Positions 7,022 to 15,988 of a stretch of DNA of 64,000 nucleotides are shown here, in pieces. Position 1 is the first letter of the stretch; the number at the start of each line of letters is the position of its first letter. The notes under the pieces are model-generated. The model made no database searches. It was given only the letters and a program-made list of their open reading frames with translations, and was not told where the DNA came from. The position numbers and the translations under genes are program-made. Source of the stretch: Shimia sp040225985 (GTDB lineage: Bacteria; Pseudomonadota; Alphaproteobacteria; Rhodobacterales; Rhodobacteraceae); the NCBI RefSeq assembly GCF_040225985.1, contig NZ_JBBPEU010000003.1, positions 62,001-126,000 on the forward strand, written 5' to 3'.

Positions 7022-8497
7022 TCAGATCCCGTACAGGTCGGCGAACTTTTCTTCGAGATAGGTCAAGAGAGGCTCGGGCCCGGGCTCCATGCCGCTGGCC
7101 TGCCGGATGGTTTCGTCAGGGGTGCGCAGCCCGCCATGGCGTTGCAGGTTCTCGCGCAACCATTCTGTGGCAGCACCGGTCTTGCCCTTGGCAAGATCGG
7201 TATCCAGATCCGGCACGGCCTTGCGCAGCGCCGCATGCAGACAGCCCGCATAGACATTGCCAAGTGAATAAGTCGGGAAATAGCCGAACAGCCCCACGGA
7301 CCAGTGCACATCCTGCAAACAGCCATTCGAAGGCTTGTCCACCTCATAGCCGAAATCGGCCTTGAACCGGTCGTTCCACGCCGCCTCGAGATCGCCCACG
7401 GCAAGGTCCCCACCCATCAGCGCACGCTCAAGGTCAAAGCGCAACATGATGTGCAGGTTATACTGCACCTCGTCGGCCTCGGTGCGGATATAGCCGTTAT
7501 GCACCGCGTTCACCGTTTTGTAGAACGCATCGGCATCGGCCACCCCGATGTCGCCGAATGCCGCCTGCATTTCCCCAAACAGCCAGCCTGTAAAGGCGCG
7601 GCTGCGGCCCAGTTGGTTTTCATAGATGCGGCTTTGGCTTTCATGCACGCCCATGGACACGCCACGCCCCAGCGGGGTCAACGCATAGGCGTCATCAATA
7701 CCCTGTTCGTAACAGCCATGCCCGACTTCGTGGATCGTTGAATAGAAACAGTTGAACGGGTCGTCTTCGCTGGTGCGGGTAGTGATGCGCACGTCATGCG
7801 CCGACCCCGAGGAAAACGGATGCACCGCTTTGTCGATCCGGCCCATGGACATGTCATAGCCAAAGACGCGGGCCAGCTTGCGGGTCAGCTTCATCTGCTT
7901 GTCCGCCGGGAATGTCCCGCTCAGCCGTGCGGGCGTGGGTTGGTCCAAAACCGCCGCGCGCAGCGCCACCAGACGCGGGCGCATGGCGTCGAACATGGCC
8001 TGCAACTCGGTCGCCGTCATGTCCGGTTCGTAATCGTCGATCATGGCGTCATAGACATCGCCACCCTCGGCCAGCGCCTGCCCTTCCTGCCGTTTCAGGC
8101 GAACCACTTCGTCCAGCACCGGCAGAAAGGCCGCGACATCCTCGGCCGCGCGCGCCGTGGCCCACTGGCCTTGTGCGCGGCTGGTGACACGGGCGATCTC
8201 GGCGGCCAGGTCGGCGGGCACTTTCAGGCTGCGGGCATAACTTTTGCGGATCAAACGCATCTGCGCCTGTCCAACCGCGTCCAGCGTGGCATCGTCGATC
8301 TGCGCCAGCCACTCGCCGATGCGCGGATCGGTCCTGCGGGCGTGCAGCACGCTTTCCATGGCGGCCATTTCCTCGGCCCGCTGGGGCGCGGCGCCGCGCG
8401 GCATCACGGTTTCCTGGTCCCATCCCAGCCGACCCGCCACCTGCCCCAGTGCCTCGGTCGTGTGCTGGAACGCCATCAAATCATCATAGGCCGCCAT
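7022..8497 (-). CDS. Carboxypeptidase Taq-type metallopeptidase (M32)
   Basis: An M32 metallocarboxypeptidase removes C-terminal residues from peptides in the cytoplasm. The 491-residue product matches the family length. The zinc motif HEVGH is at residues 256-260, with the third ligand glutamate in the HESQSRIYEN segment near 285-292. The C-terminal IRTEADEVQYNLHIMLRFDLERAL and GCLQDVHWSVGLFGYFPTYSLGN segments are also typical. It is followed at 3 bp by no other gene on its strand; ctaA lies just upstream (start codon side) with a 3-bp gap, so the two may be cotranscribed. Confidence 0.92.
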   Translation of the reverse strand: MAAYDDLMAFQHTTEALGQVAGRLGWDQETVMPRGAAPQRAEEMAAMESVLHARRTDPRIGEWLAQIDDATLDAVGQAQMRLIRKSYARSLKVPADLAAEIARVTSRAQGQWATARAAEDVAAFLPVLDEVVRLKRQEGQALAEGGDVYDAMIDDYEPDMTATELQAMFDAMRPRLVALRAAVLDQPTPARLSGTFPADKQMKLTRKLARVFGYDMSMGRIDKAVHPFSSGSAHDVRITTRTSEDDPFNCFYSTIHEVGHGCYEQGIDDAYALTPLGRGVSMGVHESQSRIYENQLGRSRAFTGWLFGEMQAAFGDIGVADADAFYKTVNAVHNGYIRTEADEVQYNLHIMLRFDLERALMGGDLAVGDLEAAWNDRFKADFGYEVDKPSNGCLQDVHWSVGLFGYFPTYSLGNVYAGCLHAALRKAVPDLDTDLAKGKTGAATEWLRENLQRHGGLRTPDETIRQASGMEPGPEPLLTYLEEKFADLYGI

Positions 8498-8500
8498 GGG

Positions 8501-9652
8501 TTATCCTTTCCGAATGGATTGGGTCTGCGGAAAATGCGACAGGAACCGCGCCCGCAGGACCAGAACCCAGACAAGGATCGCGACGATCTGATGGGTGATC
8601 GCGATGTGCACCTGCGCGGCATAAAGCACCGTGCCGATACCCATCAGAAGCTGGATCGCGATCGACGCCATCACCGCGTTGAAGGCAAAGCGCGTCGCTG
8701 CATGGGCCGACTTGCGCCCGCGCAGCCAGACCACCACGGCAAAGGCGACCAGAAGATAGCCCCAGACCCGGTGAATGAACTGCACCAGCCCCGGATTTTC
8801 AAAGAAGTTCTTCCACACGGGTTCGATCAGGAACGGATCCGGGGGGATGACCTGCCCGCCCATCAGAGGCCAATCGGTATAGGACCGTCCCGCGTCAATG
8901 CCTGCCACCAGCGCGCCCAACAGAATCTGTACGAAGGTCGCGTGCAGCAATCCGGTCGAGAGCGAGAACAGCTTGTCTTCCTTGCCCCGGCGCGCCTGCA
9001 TCAGGTCGCGTTCTTCCCGGCCCAACAGGAACACGTACCACGCGATAAAGCCCAGAATGACAAAGGCCAGCCCCAGATGGGTCGCCAGTCGGTACGAAGC
9101 CACCGTCGTGACCCCTTCGCCCGAGGTCACGCCCGAGGCCACCATCCACCAGCCGACGGCGCCCTGCACCCCGCCAAGCGCCCCAATCAGGAACAGGCGG
9201 CTGGTCCAACCGGTCGGAATTTTCCCCGCAATCGCAAAGCCCGCAAAGCCAAGTGCCCAGACAAGGCCGATCACGCGGCCGATCTGGCGGTGTCCCCACT
9301 CCCACCAGTAGATGTATTTGAAATCGTCCAGCGTCATCCACTGGTTCTCGATTTCCCATTGGTCGATCTGCTTGTATTTGTCGAATTCCGATTGCCAGTC
9401 GGCCTCGTTCATCGGGGGGATGGCGCCGGTCACGGGGCGCCATTCGGTGATCGACAGGCCGCTGTCGGTCAGACGGGTCAGGCCGCCCACGACGATCATC
9501 ACCACGACCATGGCAAACAGCACCATCAGCCACGCCCGGAGTCCCCGGCGCGCTCCGCGCTGCCCTTTGTCAATGCCACCCACGGCGGCTCTGGGCTGGT
9601 CCTTGGCAGGGCTGTCGCCCACCTCTTCAAAGATGCTGCGTTTCTGGCTCAT
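8501..9652 (-). CDS. ctaA: Heme A synthase (COX15/CtaA)
   Basis: CtaA oxidises the C8 methyl group of heme O to a formyl group, making heme A for aa3-type cytochrome c oxidase in the inner membrane. The 383-residue product has about eight membrane segments. The family histidines lie in HRQIGRVIGLVWALG, THLGLAFVILGF, FIHRVWGYLLV and HIAITHQIVAIL. GGLTRLTDSGLSITEW near the N-terminus is a COX15 signature. The ATG at 9652 (MSQKRSIFEEV) follows AAGGGA; the longer frame to 9721 lacks this support. Other heme-copper oxidase genes are not in the window. Confidence 0.94.
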   Translation of the reverse strand: MSQKRSIFEEVGDSPAKDQPRAAVGGIDKGQRGARRGLRAWLMVLFAMVVVMIVVGGLTRLTDSGLSITEWRPVTGAIPPMNEADWQSEFDKYKQIDQWEIENQWMTLDDFKYIYWWEWGHRQIGRVIGLVWALGFAGFAIAGKIPTGWTSRLFLIGALGGVQGAVGWWMVASGVTSGEGVTTVASYRLATHLGLAFVILGFIAWYVFLLGREERDLMQARRGKEDKLFSLSTGLLHATFVQILLGALVAGIDAGRSYTDWPLMGGQVIPPDPFLIEPVWKNFFENPGLVQFIHRVWGYLLVAFAVVVWLRGRKSAHAATRFAFNAVMASIAIQLLMGIGTVLYAAQVHIAITHQIVAILVWVLVLRARFLSHFPQTQSIRKG

Positions 9653-9733
9653 GTTTGTCCCTTGCACCATGTCCGGAAAAGAGTTTCGGGTGAGAGTAGA
9701 GCGCCCCCTGCCCGCCTTCAAGCGCCTGCGACG

Positions 9734-10483
9734 TTATTGGTCGCTGCGCTCTTTCCAACGCACCATTTGCCGCAAAACCCCGTGCAGCATCTGTACGTCC
9801 GCGCGTGTGAGCGGCATTCGCGACCACATGTTACGCAGGTTAAGCTTCATGCCCTCGGCCTTCTCGGCAGGAAAGAAGAACCCGGCCTCTTCCAGACGCT
9901 CTTCATAATGCGTGGTGAGGGCTTCCATCTCTTTCTGGCTGGCCCATTCTGTCTTGGCCATGTCCACCCGTTCGGGCGTGACCTCGACCGACTGACGACG
10001 CCATTCATAGGCGGTCAGCAACACGCATTGCGCAAGGTTCAGCGAGGCAAATTCCGGATTGACCGGTACGTTGATGATCGCGTTGGCCTTGGCGATATCC
10101 TCATTCTCAAGGCCCGCACGTTCCGGCCCGAACAGAACGGCGACCTTTTCGCCTGCGGCGATTTTCTCGCGGGTAATTTCCATCGCGCGTTCGGGCGTGA
10201 CCACGGGCTTGGTCAGGCCGCGCGCCCGTGCCGTGGTCGCAAACACATAGTGGCAGTCTTCCAGCGCGTCTTCGACGCTCTCGGTCAGCAGCGCCTCGTC
10301 CAGCAAGCGCCCCGCGCCCGAAGCCATGGCAATCGCTTTCTGGTTCGGCCAGCCGTCGCGCGGGTCGACGATCCGCATCCGGTCCAGTCCGAAATTCCAC
10401 ATTGCACGCGCCGCGCCTCCGATATTCTCGCCCATCTGCGGGCGCACGAGAACAAAGGCGGGTTGCGGGTTTCCACTGGGCAT
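9734..10483 (-). CDS. trmJ: tRNA (cytidine/uridine-2'-O-)-methyltransferase TrmJ
   Basis: TrmJ uses S-adenosylmethionine to 2'-O-methylate position 32 of tRNA anticodon loops. The 249-residue SPOUT protein opens with AFVLVRPQMGENIGGAARAM, and has VLFGPERAGLENEDI and PVNPEFASLNLAQCVLL, the family motif 2 and the SAM-binding trefoil knot motif 3. The start at 10483 has GGAG upstream at six bases and agrees with the usual N-terminus; an ATG at 10516 would add 11 residues and also has a purine-rich leader. It lies upstream of ctaA on the same strand and diverges from the ThiE-like gene. Confidence 0.9.
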   Translation of the reverse strand: MPSGNPQPAFVLVRPQMGENIGGAARAMWNFGLDRMRIVDPRDGWPNQKAIAMASGAGRLLDEALLTESVEDALEDCHYVFATTARARGLTKPVVTPERAMEITREKIAAGEKVAVLFGPERAGLENEDIAKANAIINVPVNPEFASLNLAQCVLLTAYEWRRQSVEVTPERVDMAKTEWASQKEMEALTTHYEERLEEAGFFFPAEKAEGMKLNLRNMWSRMPLTRADVQMLHGVLRQMVRWKERSDQ

Positions 10484-10705
10484 CGGCCACTCCATCAAGT
10501 CACTCTGCCCGCCCATATCGCCCTACCCCCCGCAAAACACAAGGCAAAGCCCCCGGTCTTTGTGAAAAACCTGTGGTTTCGCACAGCCCTTGCAGCGCCC
10601 CCCCCGCGACCGCGCCCTTGAATTTCCGCATCGCGACGGACAAAGTAGCCAAGCGCGAAAATCCACGCTATAGCGGCGCGACATACCCCATGAAGGAGCC
10701 CGAAG

Positions 10706-11326
10706 ATGGCCGAAACCGAGCTGCCCCAGATCTATCTCATCACCCCGCCCGAGATCGAACTCAGCCGCTTCCCCGACCAGTTGGGCCGCGTGTTGGACGC
10801 GCATGACATCGCCTGCGTGCGGCTTGCGCTGGCCACCCGTGACGAAGACCGTATCAGCCGTGCCGCCGATGTGCTGCGCGAAACCTGTATCGCGCGCGAC
10901 GTGGCCATCGTGATTTCCGAACATATCGTCCTGTCCGAACGTCTGGGTCTGGACGGCGTGCACCTGACCGACGGCGCGCGGTCGGTCCGCAAGACCCGCA
11001 AGGATCTGGGCGATGATGCCATTGTCGGGGCCTTCTGCGGAGCCTCGTCCCATGACGGCATGACCGCTGGCGAACTGGGCTGTGACTATATTTCCTTCGG
11101 ACCCGTAGGCAACACGCCGCTGGGCGACGGCACCGTGGCCGAACGGGATCTGTTCCAGTGGTGGTCCGAGATGATCGAGGTGCCGGTTGTGGCAGAGGGT
11201 GCGCTGGACATAGACATCATCCGCGCCTTGTCGCCCTTCACCGACTTTTTCGGCATTGGCGAGGAAATCTGGAACACCGAAGACCCGGTTGCGCAACTGG
11301 CCGAATTCCGCGCGGCCTTTGCATAA
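10706..11326 (+). CDS. ThiE/TenI-like thiamine phosphate synthase family protein
   Basis: The 206-residue product has the TIM-barrel ThiE/TenI fold: QIYLITPP at the N-terminus, LDGVHLTDGARSVRK near residue 90, GCDYISFGPVGNTPLGDG near 130 and VVAEGALDIDII near 160. Authentic ThiE joins HMP-pyrophosphate and thiazole phosphate. The phosphate-binding and pyrophosphate residues are only partly matched here, and no other thiamine genes are nearby, so it may be a paralogue. It begins a same-strand series with psuK and psuG (65-bp gap). Confidence 0.7.
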   Translation: MAETELPQIYLITPPEIELSRFPDQLGRVLDAHDIACVRLALATRDEDRISRAADVLRETCIARDVAIVISEHIVLSERLGLDGVHLTDGARSVRKTRKDLGDDAIVGAFCGASSHDGMTAGELGCDYISFGPVGNTPLGDGTVAERDLFQWWSEMIEVPVVAEGALDIDIIRALSPFTDFFGIGEEIWNTEDPVAQLAEFRAAFA

Positions 11327-11390
11327 GCCGGGATTGCCCCGGCGCACCTCAACGCTTGCCAAGACCCGCGCAAAGGGCGACAAATCCTGC

Positions 11391-12284
11391 ATGACACATG
11401 ATCCCGACATTCTCTGTATCGGGTCCGTCCTCTGGGACGTGATCGGCCGATCGCCCGCGCATATGCGGCAGGGCTCGGACGTGCCCGGACGGATCACCCG
11501 CCTGCCGGGCGGCGTGGCGATGAACATCGCCATGACACTGGCCCGGTTCGGGCTGCGCCCCGGGTTGCTGACCGCTATCGGACAGGACCCCGCAGGCCAT
11601 GAATTGATGAATGCCTGTCAGGCACTCGGGATGGTGACGGACCATGTCTATCGGTCCGAAGACCTGCCCACGGACCAGTACATGGCCGTCGAAGGCGCCA
11701 ACGGTCTGATTGCCGCAATTGCTGATGCGCATTCGCTTGAAGCTGCGGGCGACAAGATCCTGCGCCCCTTGCAGAACGGCGTCTTGGGCAGCGCCAAGGC
11801 CCCCTACCGCGGGTTCATCGCGCTGGACGGCAACCTGACACAGGCCCTGTTGGAAAGCATTGCGCGCAGTTCCCTTTTCGCCGACGCCGACCTGCGCGTC
11901 GCGCCGGCCAGCCCGGGCAAGGCCACGCGGCTGATGCCCTTTCTGACCCACGACCGCGCCGTGCTTTATGTGAACCTCGAAGAAGCCGGTCTCTTGTGCC
12001 AGACCACGTTTTCCACCTCGGACGAGGCCGCGTCGGGCCTTCTGGCGCGCGGGGCCAAGCGGGCGCTGGTGACGGATGGCGGCGCCTCGGCCAGCGACGC
12101 CAGCCTCGACGGCGTTCTGACCCAAACCCCGCCTTCGGTTCTTGTGACCCGTGTGACCGGCGCAGGCGATACGTTCATGGCCGCGCATATTGCCGCCGAA
12201 GCCGCCGGATGCGACCGCTCCGAGGCCCTGTCGCGGGCCCTGCACGCCGCCGCCACCTATGTCTCGGGAGGAGACGCGAAATGA
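11391..12284 (+). CDS. psuK: PfkB family kinase, probable pseudouridine kinase
   Basis: The likely reaction is ATP-dependent phosphorylation of pseudouridine to pseudouridine 5'-phosphate. The 297-residue ribokinase-fold protein shows ILCIGSVLWDVIGR at the N-terminus, RLPGGVAMNIAMTLARFG (PfkB signature 1) near residue 38, and VTRVTGAGDTFMAAHIA (signature 2, with the catalytic Asp in GAGD) near 255. Function is taken from its partner: its TGA overlaps the ATG of psuG, a pairing typical of pseudouridine catabolism. A longer in-frame start at 11256 would overlap the ThiE-like gene and was rejected. Confidence 0.87.
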   Translation: MTHDPDILCIGSVLWDVIGRSPAHMRQGSDVPGRITRLPGGVAMNIAMTLARFGLRPGLLTAIGQDPAGHELMNACQALGMVTDHVYRSEDLPTDQYMAVEGANGLIAAIADAHSLEAAGDKILRPLQNGVLGSAKAPYRGFIALDGNLTQALLESIARSSLFADADLRVAPASPGKATRLMPFLTHDRAVLYVNLEEAGLLCQTTFSTSDEAASGLLARGAKRALVTDGGASASDASLDGVLTQTPPSVLVTRVTGAGDTFMAAHIAAEAAGCDRSEALSRALHAAATYVSGGDAK

Positions 12285-13207
12285 GCCTGATCACCCTTGC
12301 CCCCGAAGTCTCGGACGCGCTGGCCCAAGGACGCCCCGTGGTCGCGCTGGAAAGCACGATCATCACCCACGGGATGCCATGGCCCCAGAACCTTGAAATG
12401 GCCCGCAAGGTCGAGGGCGTGATCCGCGCGGGCGGGGCCACCCCCGCAACCATCGCCGTGATCGACGGCACGCTGTATGCGGGCCTGACCGGGGCACAGC
12501 TGGAACAGCTGGCCCAGACGCCCGATGCGGCGAAACTGTCGCGCGCCGATCTGGCCGTCTGCATGGCGCAGGGTGGCACGGGGGCCACCACGGTTGCCGC
12601 CACCATGATCGCGGCCCGCATGGCCGGCATTCACGTCTTTGCCACCGGCGGCATTGGCGGGGTGCACAAGGGCGCGGAAAACAGTTTTGACATCTCTGCC
12701 GACCTGACCGAACTGGCCCAGACCGCCGTCACGGTCGTGGCCGCCGGTGCCAAGGCCATTCTCGACATTCCCAAAACGCTCGAAGTGCTGGAAACCGGCG
12801 GCGTGCCGGTCATCGCCTATGGTCAAGACAGCTTTCCGGCCTTCTGGTCCGCCACCTCGGACCTGGCCGCGCCCCTGCGCATGGACACCCCGTCCGAGAT
12901 CGCCCGCGCGCATCTGTTGCGCGCCGAGCTTGGCCTGCCCGGTGGGCAATTGGTGGCCAATCCCATTCCGCAGACGGCGGATATTCCCGCCGACACGCTG
13001 GCCCCGATCATCGCGCAGGCCACGACCGAGGCCACCGCACAGGGAATCACCGGCAAGGGCGTGACGCCCTTCCTGCTGTCGCGCATTTTTGAGCTGACAG
13101 AGGGCCGCTCGCTTGAGGCGAATATCGCCCTTGTGCTGAACAATGCGCGGCTGGCGGCGGAAATTGCAGCAGAGATTTCCGCCCAGCTTGCGCCCCCTGC
13201 CAAATAA
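12281..13207 (+). CDS. psuG: Pseudouridine-5'-phosphate glycosidase
   Basis: PsuG breaks the C-C glycosidic bond of pseudouridine 5'-phosphate to uracil and ribose 5-phosphate. The 308-residue product matches the family length and carries its conserved blocks: VALESTIITHGMPWPQNLE near residue 20, VFATGGIGGVHKGAE with the substrate-binding lysine near 125, AGAKAILDIPKTLEVLET with the catalytic Lys region near 160, and TGKGVTPFLLSRI near 260. The ATGA overlap with psuK shows translational coupling. Together the pair recycles modified nucleosides from degraded rRNA and tRNA. Confidence 0.95.
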   Translation: MSLITLAPEVSDALAQGRPVVALESTIITHGMPWPQNLEMARKVEGVIRAGGATPATIAVIDGTLYAGLTGAQLEQLAQTPDAAKLSRADLAVCMAQGGTGATTVAATMIAARMAGIHVFATGGIGGVHKGAENSFDISADLTELAQTAVTVVAAGAKAILDIPKTLEVLETGGVPVIAYGQDSFPAFWSATSDLAAPLRMDTPSEIARAHLLRAELGLPGGQLVANPIPQTADIPADTLAPIIAQATTEATAQGITGKGVTPFLLSRIFELTEGRSLEANIALVLNNARLAAEIAAEISAQLAPPAK

Positions 13208-13255
13208 CGTCAAAAACGCCACAGCGTGCTTGCACCGCACACAGGATATACCTAG

Positions 13256-13283
13256 GTAACGTTTAAACTCTCATGGACGTTAC
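13256..13283. repeat. Inverted repeat directly before the DUF502 start
   Basis: GTAACGT at 13256-13262 and ACGTTAC at 13277-13283 are perfect complements separated by 14 bp; the second arm abuts the ATG at 13284. There is no clear ribosome-binding site here, so the hairpin might influence translation or act as an operator. The function is unknown. Confidence 0.3.
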
Positions 13284-13973
13284 ATGACCACGCCTTTCGA
13301 CGAAGACCTGCCCCCGCCCCGCAAACCCGGCCTGTTCGCCAGCCTGCGCGCGTCGTTCCTGACGGGTATTGTCGTGATTGCACCGGTCAGCATGACGGTC
13401 TGGCTGGTCTGGACCATCATCGGATGGTTCGACAACGTGGTGTTGCCACTGGTGCCTGACGCCTTCCAGCCCGAACAATATGTCGACATCAACCTGCGCG
13501 GCCTTGGCGTAGTATTCTTCCTTGTTTTCACCATCATGGTGGGCTGGATTGCCAAGGGTCTGATCGGCCGGTCGATGATCAATTTCGCCGAGAGCCTTGT
13601 CTTGCGGATGCCGGTGGTGCGGTCGATCTATTCCGGGGTGAAACAGATCGCCGAAACGGTCTTTGCCCAGACAGAACGCACCTTTGAAAAGGCCTGCCTG
13701 ATCGAATACCCACGCAAGGGAATCTGGGCGATCGGCTTTATCTCGACCGACGCCAAAGGCGAGGTGGACCAGAAGGCCCAGACCGGTGATCGCCTGATGG
13801 GCGTCTTTATCCCGACGACGCCCAACCCGACCTCGGGGTTCCTGCTGTTCTTTCCCAAAGAGGACATCATGGAGCTGGACATGACGATCGAGGACGCGGC
13901 CAAACTGGTGATCTCGGCCGGTCTGGTCTATCCCAACCCCAAAGACCCGTCTCTGCCGCTGGACGAAGACTGA
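13284..13973 (+). CDS. DUF502 family membrane protein
   Basis: The 229-residue protein has two strong N-terminal membrane helices (about residues 25-50 and 72-92), followed by a soluble domain with LRMPVVRSIYSGVKQIAETV, IEYPRKGIWAIGFIS and VFIPTTPNPTSGFLLFFP, the conserved DUF502 blocks. The function of this widespread family is not established. It stands alone, convergent with the patatin gene with a 3-bp gap, and has a poor Shine-Dalgarno match. Confidence 0.85.
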   Translation: MTTPFDEDLPPPRKPGLFASLRASFLTGIVVIAPVSMTVWLVWTIIGWFDNVVLPLVPDAFQPEQYVDINLRGLGVVFFLVFTIMVGWIAKGLIGRSMINFAESLVLRMPVVRSIYSGVKQIAETVFAQTERTFEKACLIEYPRKGIWAIGFISTDAKGEVDQKAQTGDRLMGVFIPTTPNPTSGFLLFFPKEDIMELDMTIEDAAKLVISAGLVYPNPKDPSLPLDED

Positions 13974-13976
13974 TCC

Positions 13977-15017
13977 TCAGCCAAAGGTCGCTTGCAGATC
14001 CACGCTGCTGCGCGTGCCAAGGTCATCCTTGTGCTTGGCAAGAAATGTCTCTGCCGCCACACGCCCGGCCTTTTTCAACTCGTTCAGGATATAGGGCGTC
14101 GGCACGGTCTTGGTGGCCACCGAAAGATCATTCATCAGCGCGTCATCCGAGATCATATGCACTTTGACGTGCTTCATCTCGCCCTCAGCCAGCGCGCCAC
14201 GTTCGATCAAACGCTGCACAAAGGAAATTGCCCGCAATTCCCCCAGTAGTGCTGCGTTAAAGCTGATCTCGTTGATCCGGCTCTGAATCTGCTGCGGGGT
14301 CACGGGCTTTTCGGCGCGTTCGATCGGGTTCAGGTTGATAATAACAATATCGTCCGGCAACCCCTTGTCATACAAGGGAAACAGCGCCGGATTTCCGGTA
14401 TAGCCCCCGTCCCAATAGGCATCTGTCTCGCCGGTCTCGGGGTCTGCAATCTCGACCGCCTGGAACAGGGTGGGCAAACAGGCCGAGGCCAGGATCACAT
14501 CGGTCGTGATCTCTTCGCGTGTAAACACCCGCGCCTTGCCCGTGCGCACATTGGTGGCACAGATGAACAGGCGCGGGCCCTGTTCGGAACAGACATCGCC
14601 AAAGTTGAACGCCTCGACTACGGGCCGCAGGGGATTACGATAGAACGGCCCGTAGACATAGGGCGACATCATCCGCGACACGGTTTCGCCCACCGAATAG
14701 GGCAACGAATATTCCATCGCGCGGGCCACTGCCCCCGGCCCCAATCCCGTCAGCCAGTTCACAAGATGCAGATCACCCACCGCGCCCATGCGCCGCCACA
14801 GCGCCTCGAGGTTTTCAAGCGCACCCGCCCGCCCGGCCTCGATCATGCCGGACTTGACCGCCGCCCCGTTCAGTGCCCCCGCCGAGGTGCCCGACATGCC
14901 TGCAATCTCGATATCCGGATCGGCCAGCAACACCTCAAGCGCCCCCCAGGTAAAGGCGCCATGCGCGCCGCCGCCCTGCAAGGCCAGATTGATCTTCTTG
15001 CACGCCATGGACTTCAT
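13977..15017 (-). CDS. Patatin-like phospholipase / possible intracellular PHB depolymerase
   Basis: This serine lipid acyl hydrolase uses a Ser-Asp dyad. The 346-residue product has the oxyanion loop LQGGGAHGAFTWG near residue 13, the nucleophile elbow GMSGTSAGALNGA near 40, and the catalytic aspartate in DAYWDGGYTGNPAL near 205. It lies immediately downstream of 3-hydroxybutyrate dehydrogenase on the same strand, which suggests that it releases 3-hydroxybutyrate from storage polyester; that role is inference. The start region lies inside a dispersed repeat, so ATG 15017 versus ATG 15008 is uncertain. Confidence 0.83.
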   Translation of the reverse strand: MKSMACKKINLALQGGGAHGAFTWGALEVLLADPDIEIAGMSGTSAGALNGAAVKSGMIEAGRAGALENLEALWRRMGAVGDLHLVNWLTGLGPGAVARAMEYSLPYSVGETVSRMMSPYVYGPFYRNPLRPVVEAFNFGDVCSEQGPRLFICATNVRTGKARVFTREEITTDVILASACLPTLFQAVEIADPETGETDAYWDGGYTGNPALFPLYDKGLPDDIVIINLNPIERAEKPVTPQQIQSRINEISFNAALLGELRAISFVQRLIERGALAEGEMKHVKVHMISDDALMNDLSVATKTVPTPYILNELKKAGRVAAETFLAKHKDDLGTRSSVDLQATFG

Positions 15018-15063
15018 CTTTCTAAAGGTGCCTCCGGGGGTGTGGGGGTTGCCCCCCACGCCT
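15011..15063. repeat. Dispersed intergenic element, copy 4, overlapping patatin start
   Basis: A degenerate core (CTTCATCTT, then CTCCGGGGG) precedes a hairpin at 15042-15059 (GTGGGGG, TTGC, CCCCCAC). Its left end contains the start codon of the patatin gene, so the element has contributed the 5' end of that transcript. Confidence 0.6.
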
Positions 15064-15080
15064 GACTGGACAGGATCGGC

Positions 15081-15854
15081 TTACAGCGCGGTCCAGCCGC
15101 CATCCACGCTGATCGTGGTGCCGGTGATCTGCGCCGCTGCGTCCGAACACAGGAACACGGTTGTGCCGCCCAGCTGTTCCACCGTTGCAAACTCTTTCGA
15201 AGGCTGACGGGTCAGCATCACGTTCTTGACCACCTCGTCCCGAGACATATTGTATTCCCGCATTGTGTCAGGGATCTGCGCCTCGACCAGCGGGGTCAGC
15301 ACATAGCCCGGACAGATCGCATTGCAGGTGATCGGCTCTTGGGCGGTCTCCAGCGCCACGGTTTTCGACATGCCGACCACGCCGTGCTTGGCCGCGATAT
15401 AGGCCGCCTTGTAGGGCGACGCGGTCAGCCCGTGGGCCGAAGCGATATTCACAATCCGGCCCCAGCCGCGTTCACGCATCACCGGCAGCGCCGCCGCCGT
15501 GGTGTGAAAGACCGAATTCATGTTGATCGCGATGATGGCATCCCATTTCTCGACCGGGAACTCGTCAATCGGGGCCACGTGCTGGATCCCTGCATTGTTC
15601 ACAAGGATATCACAGCCCCCTGCCTTGGCGATCAGATCGCGGCATTCCTCGCCATCGGACATGTCGGCCTTTACATATTGGGCCTCGACATTGAATTCCT
15701 GTGCGATCGACGCCGCCAGCGCGTGGTCTTCGTCGCGGTCGGTGAAAGAGTTCAACACCACATTCGCCCCCGCGCGGGCCAGTTCGCGCGCGATTCCCAA
15801 CCCGATTCCCGAGTTCGAACCGGTGATGATTGCGGATTTACCTGCCAGTGTCAT
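15081..15854 (-). CDS. bdhA: D-3-hydroxybutyrate dehydrogenase
   Basis: BdhA reversibly oxidises D-3-hydroxybutyrate to acetoacetate with NAD+, linking storage polymer or ketone use to central metabolism. The 257-residue short-chain dehydrogenase has the cofactor motif GSNSGIGLGIA near residue 12, NNAG at about 90, catalytic Ser in VNIASAHG near 140, and the Tyr-Lys pair in YKAAYIAAKHG near 153. The LVEAQIPDTMREYNMSRDEVV segment is characteristic of BdhA. AGGAAAGT precedes the ATG. It is probably cotranscribed with the downstream patatin gene. Confidence 0.93.
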   Translation of the reverse strand: MTLAGKSAIITGSNSGIGLGIARELARAGANVVLNSFTDRDEDHALAASIAQEFNVEAQYVKADMSDGEECRDLIAKAGGCDILVNNAGIQHVAPIDEFPVEKWDAIIAINMNSVFHTTAAALPVMRERGWGRIVNIASAHGLTASPYKAAYIAAKHGVVGMSKTVALETAQEPITCNAICPGYVLTPLVEAQIPDTMREYNMSRDEVVKNVMLTRQPSKEFATVEQLGGTTVFLCSDAAAQITGTTISVDGGWTAL

Positions 15855-15960
15855 GAGACTTTCCTTCTATGTCCGAGTCCCGCGCACCATATCATGCTGC
15901 ATCAGCAAAATAAGGGGTTTCTGACCCTGTTACGTATTCTTACCCACCTGTCGCCAAAGC

Positions 15961-15988
15961 AAAAAAAACCCCGGCGCAAGGCCGGGGT
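15961..15988 (-). terminator. Strong terminator of the small-RNA candidate
   Basis: The stem ACCCCGGC/GCCGGGGU (15968-15975 with 15981-15988), a 5-nt loop and eight consecutive U residues in minus-strand RNA. Confidence 0.88.

Noticed and set aside
7796..10621. Plus-strand ORF of 941 codons
   Set aside because: It lies antisense to the M32 carboxypeptidase, ctaA and trmJ genes, which have clear domains. Its product is His/Arg/Pro-rich low complexity, typical of shadow frames in high-GC DNA.
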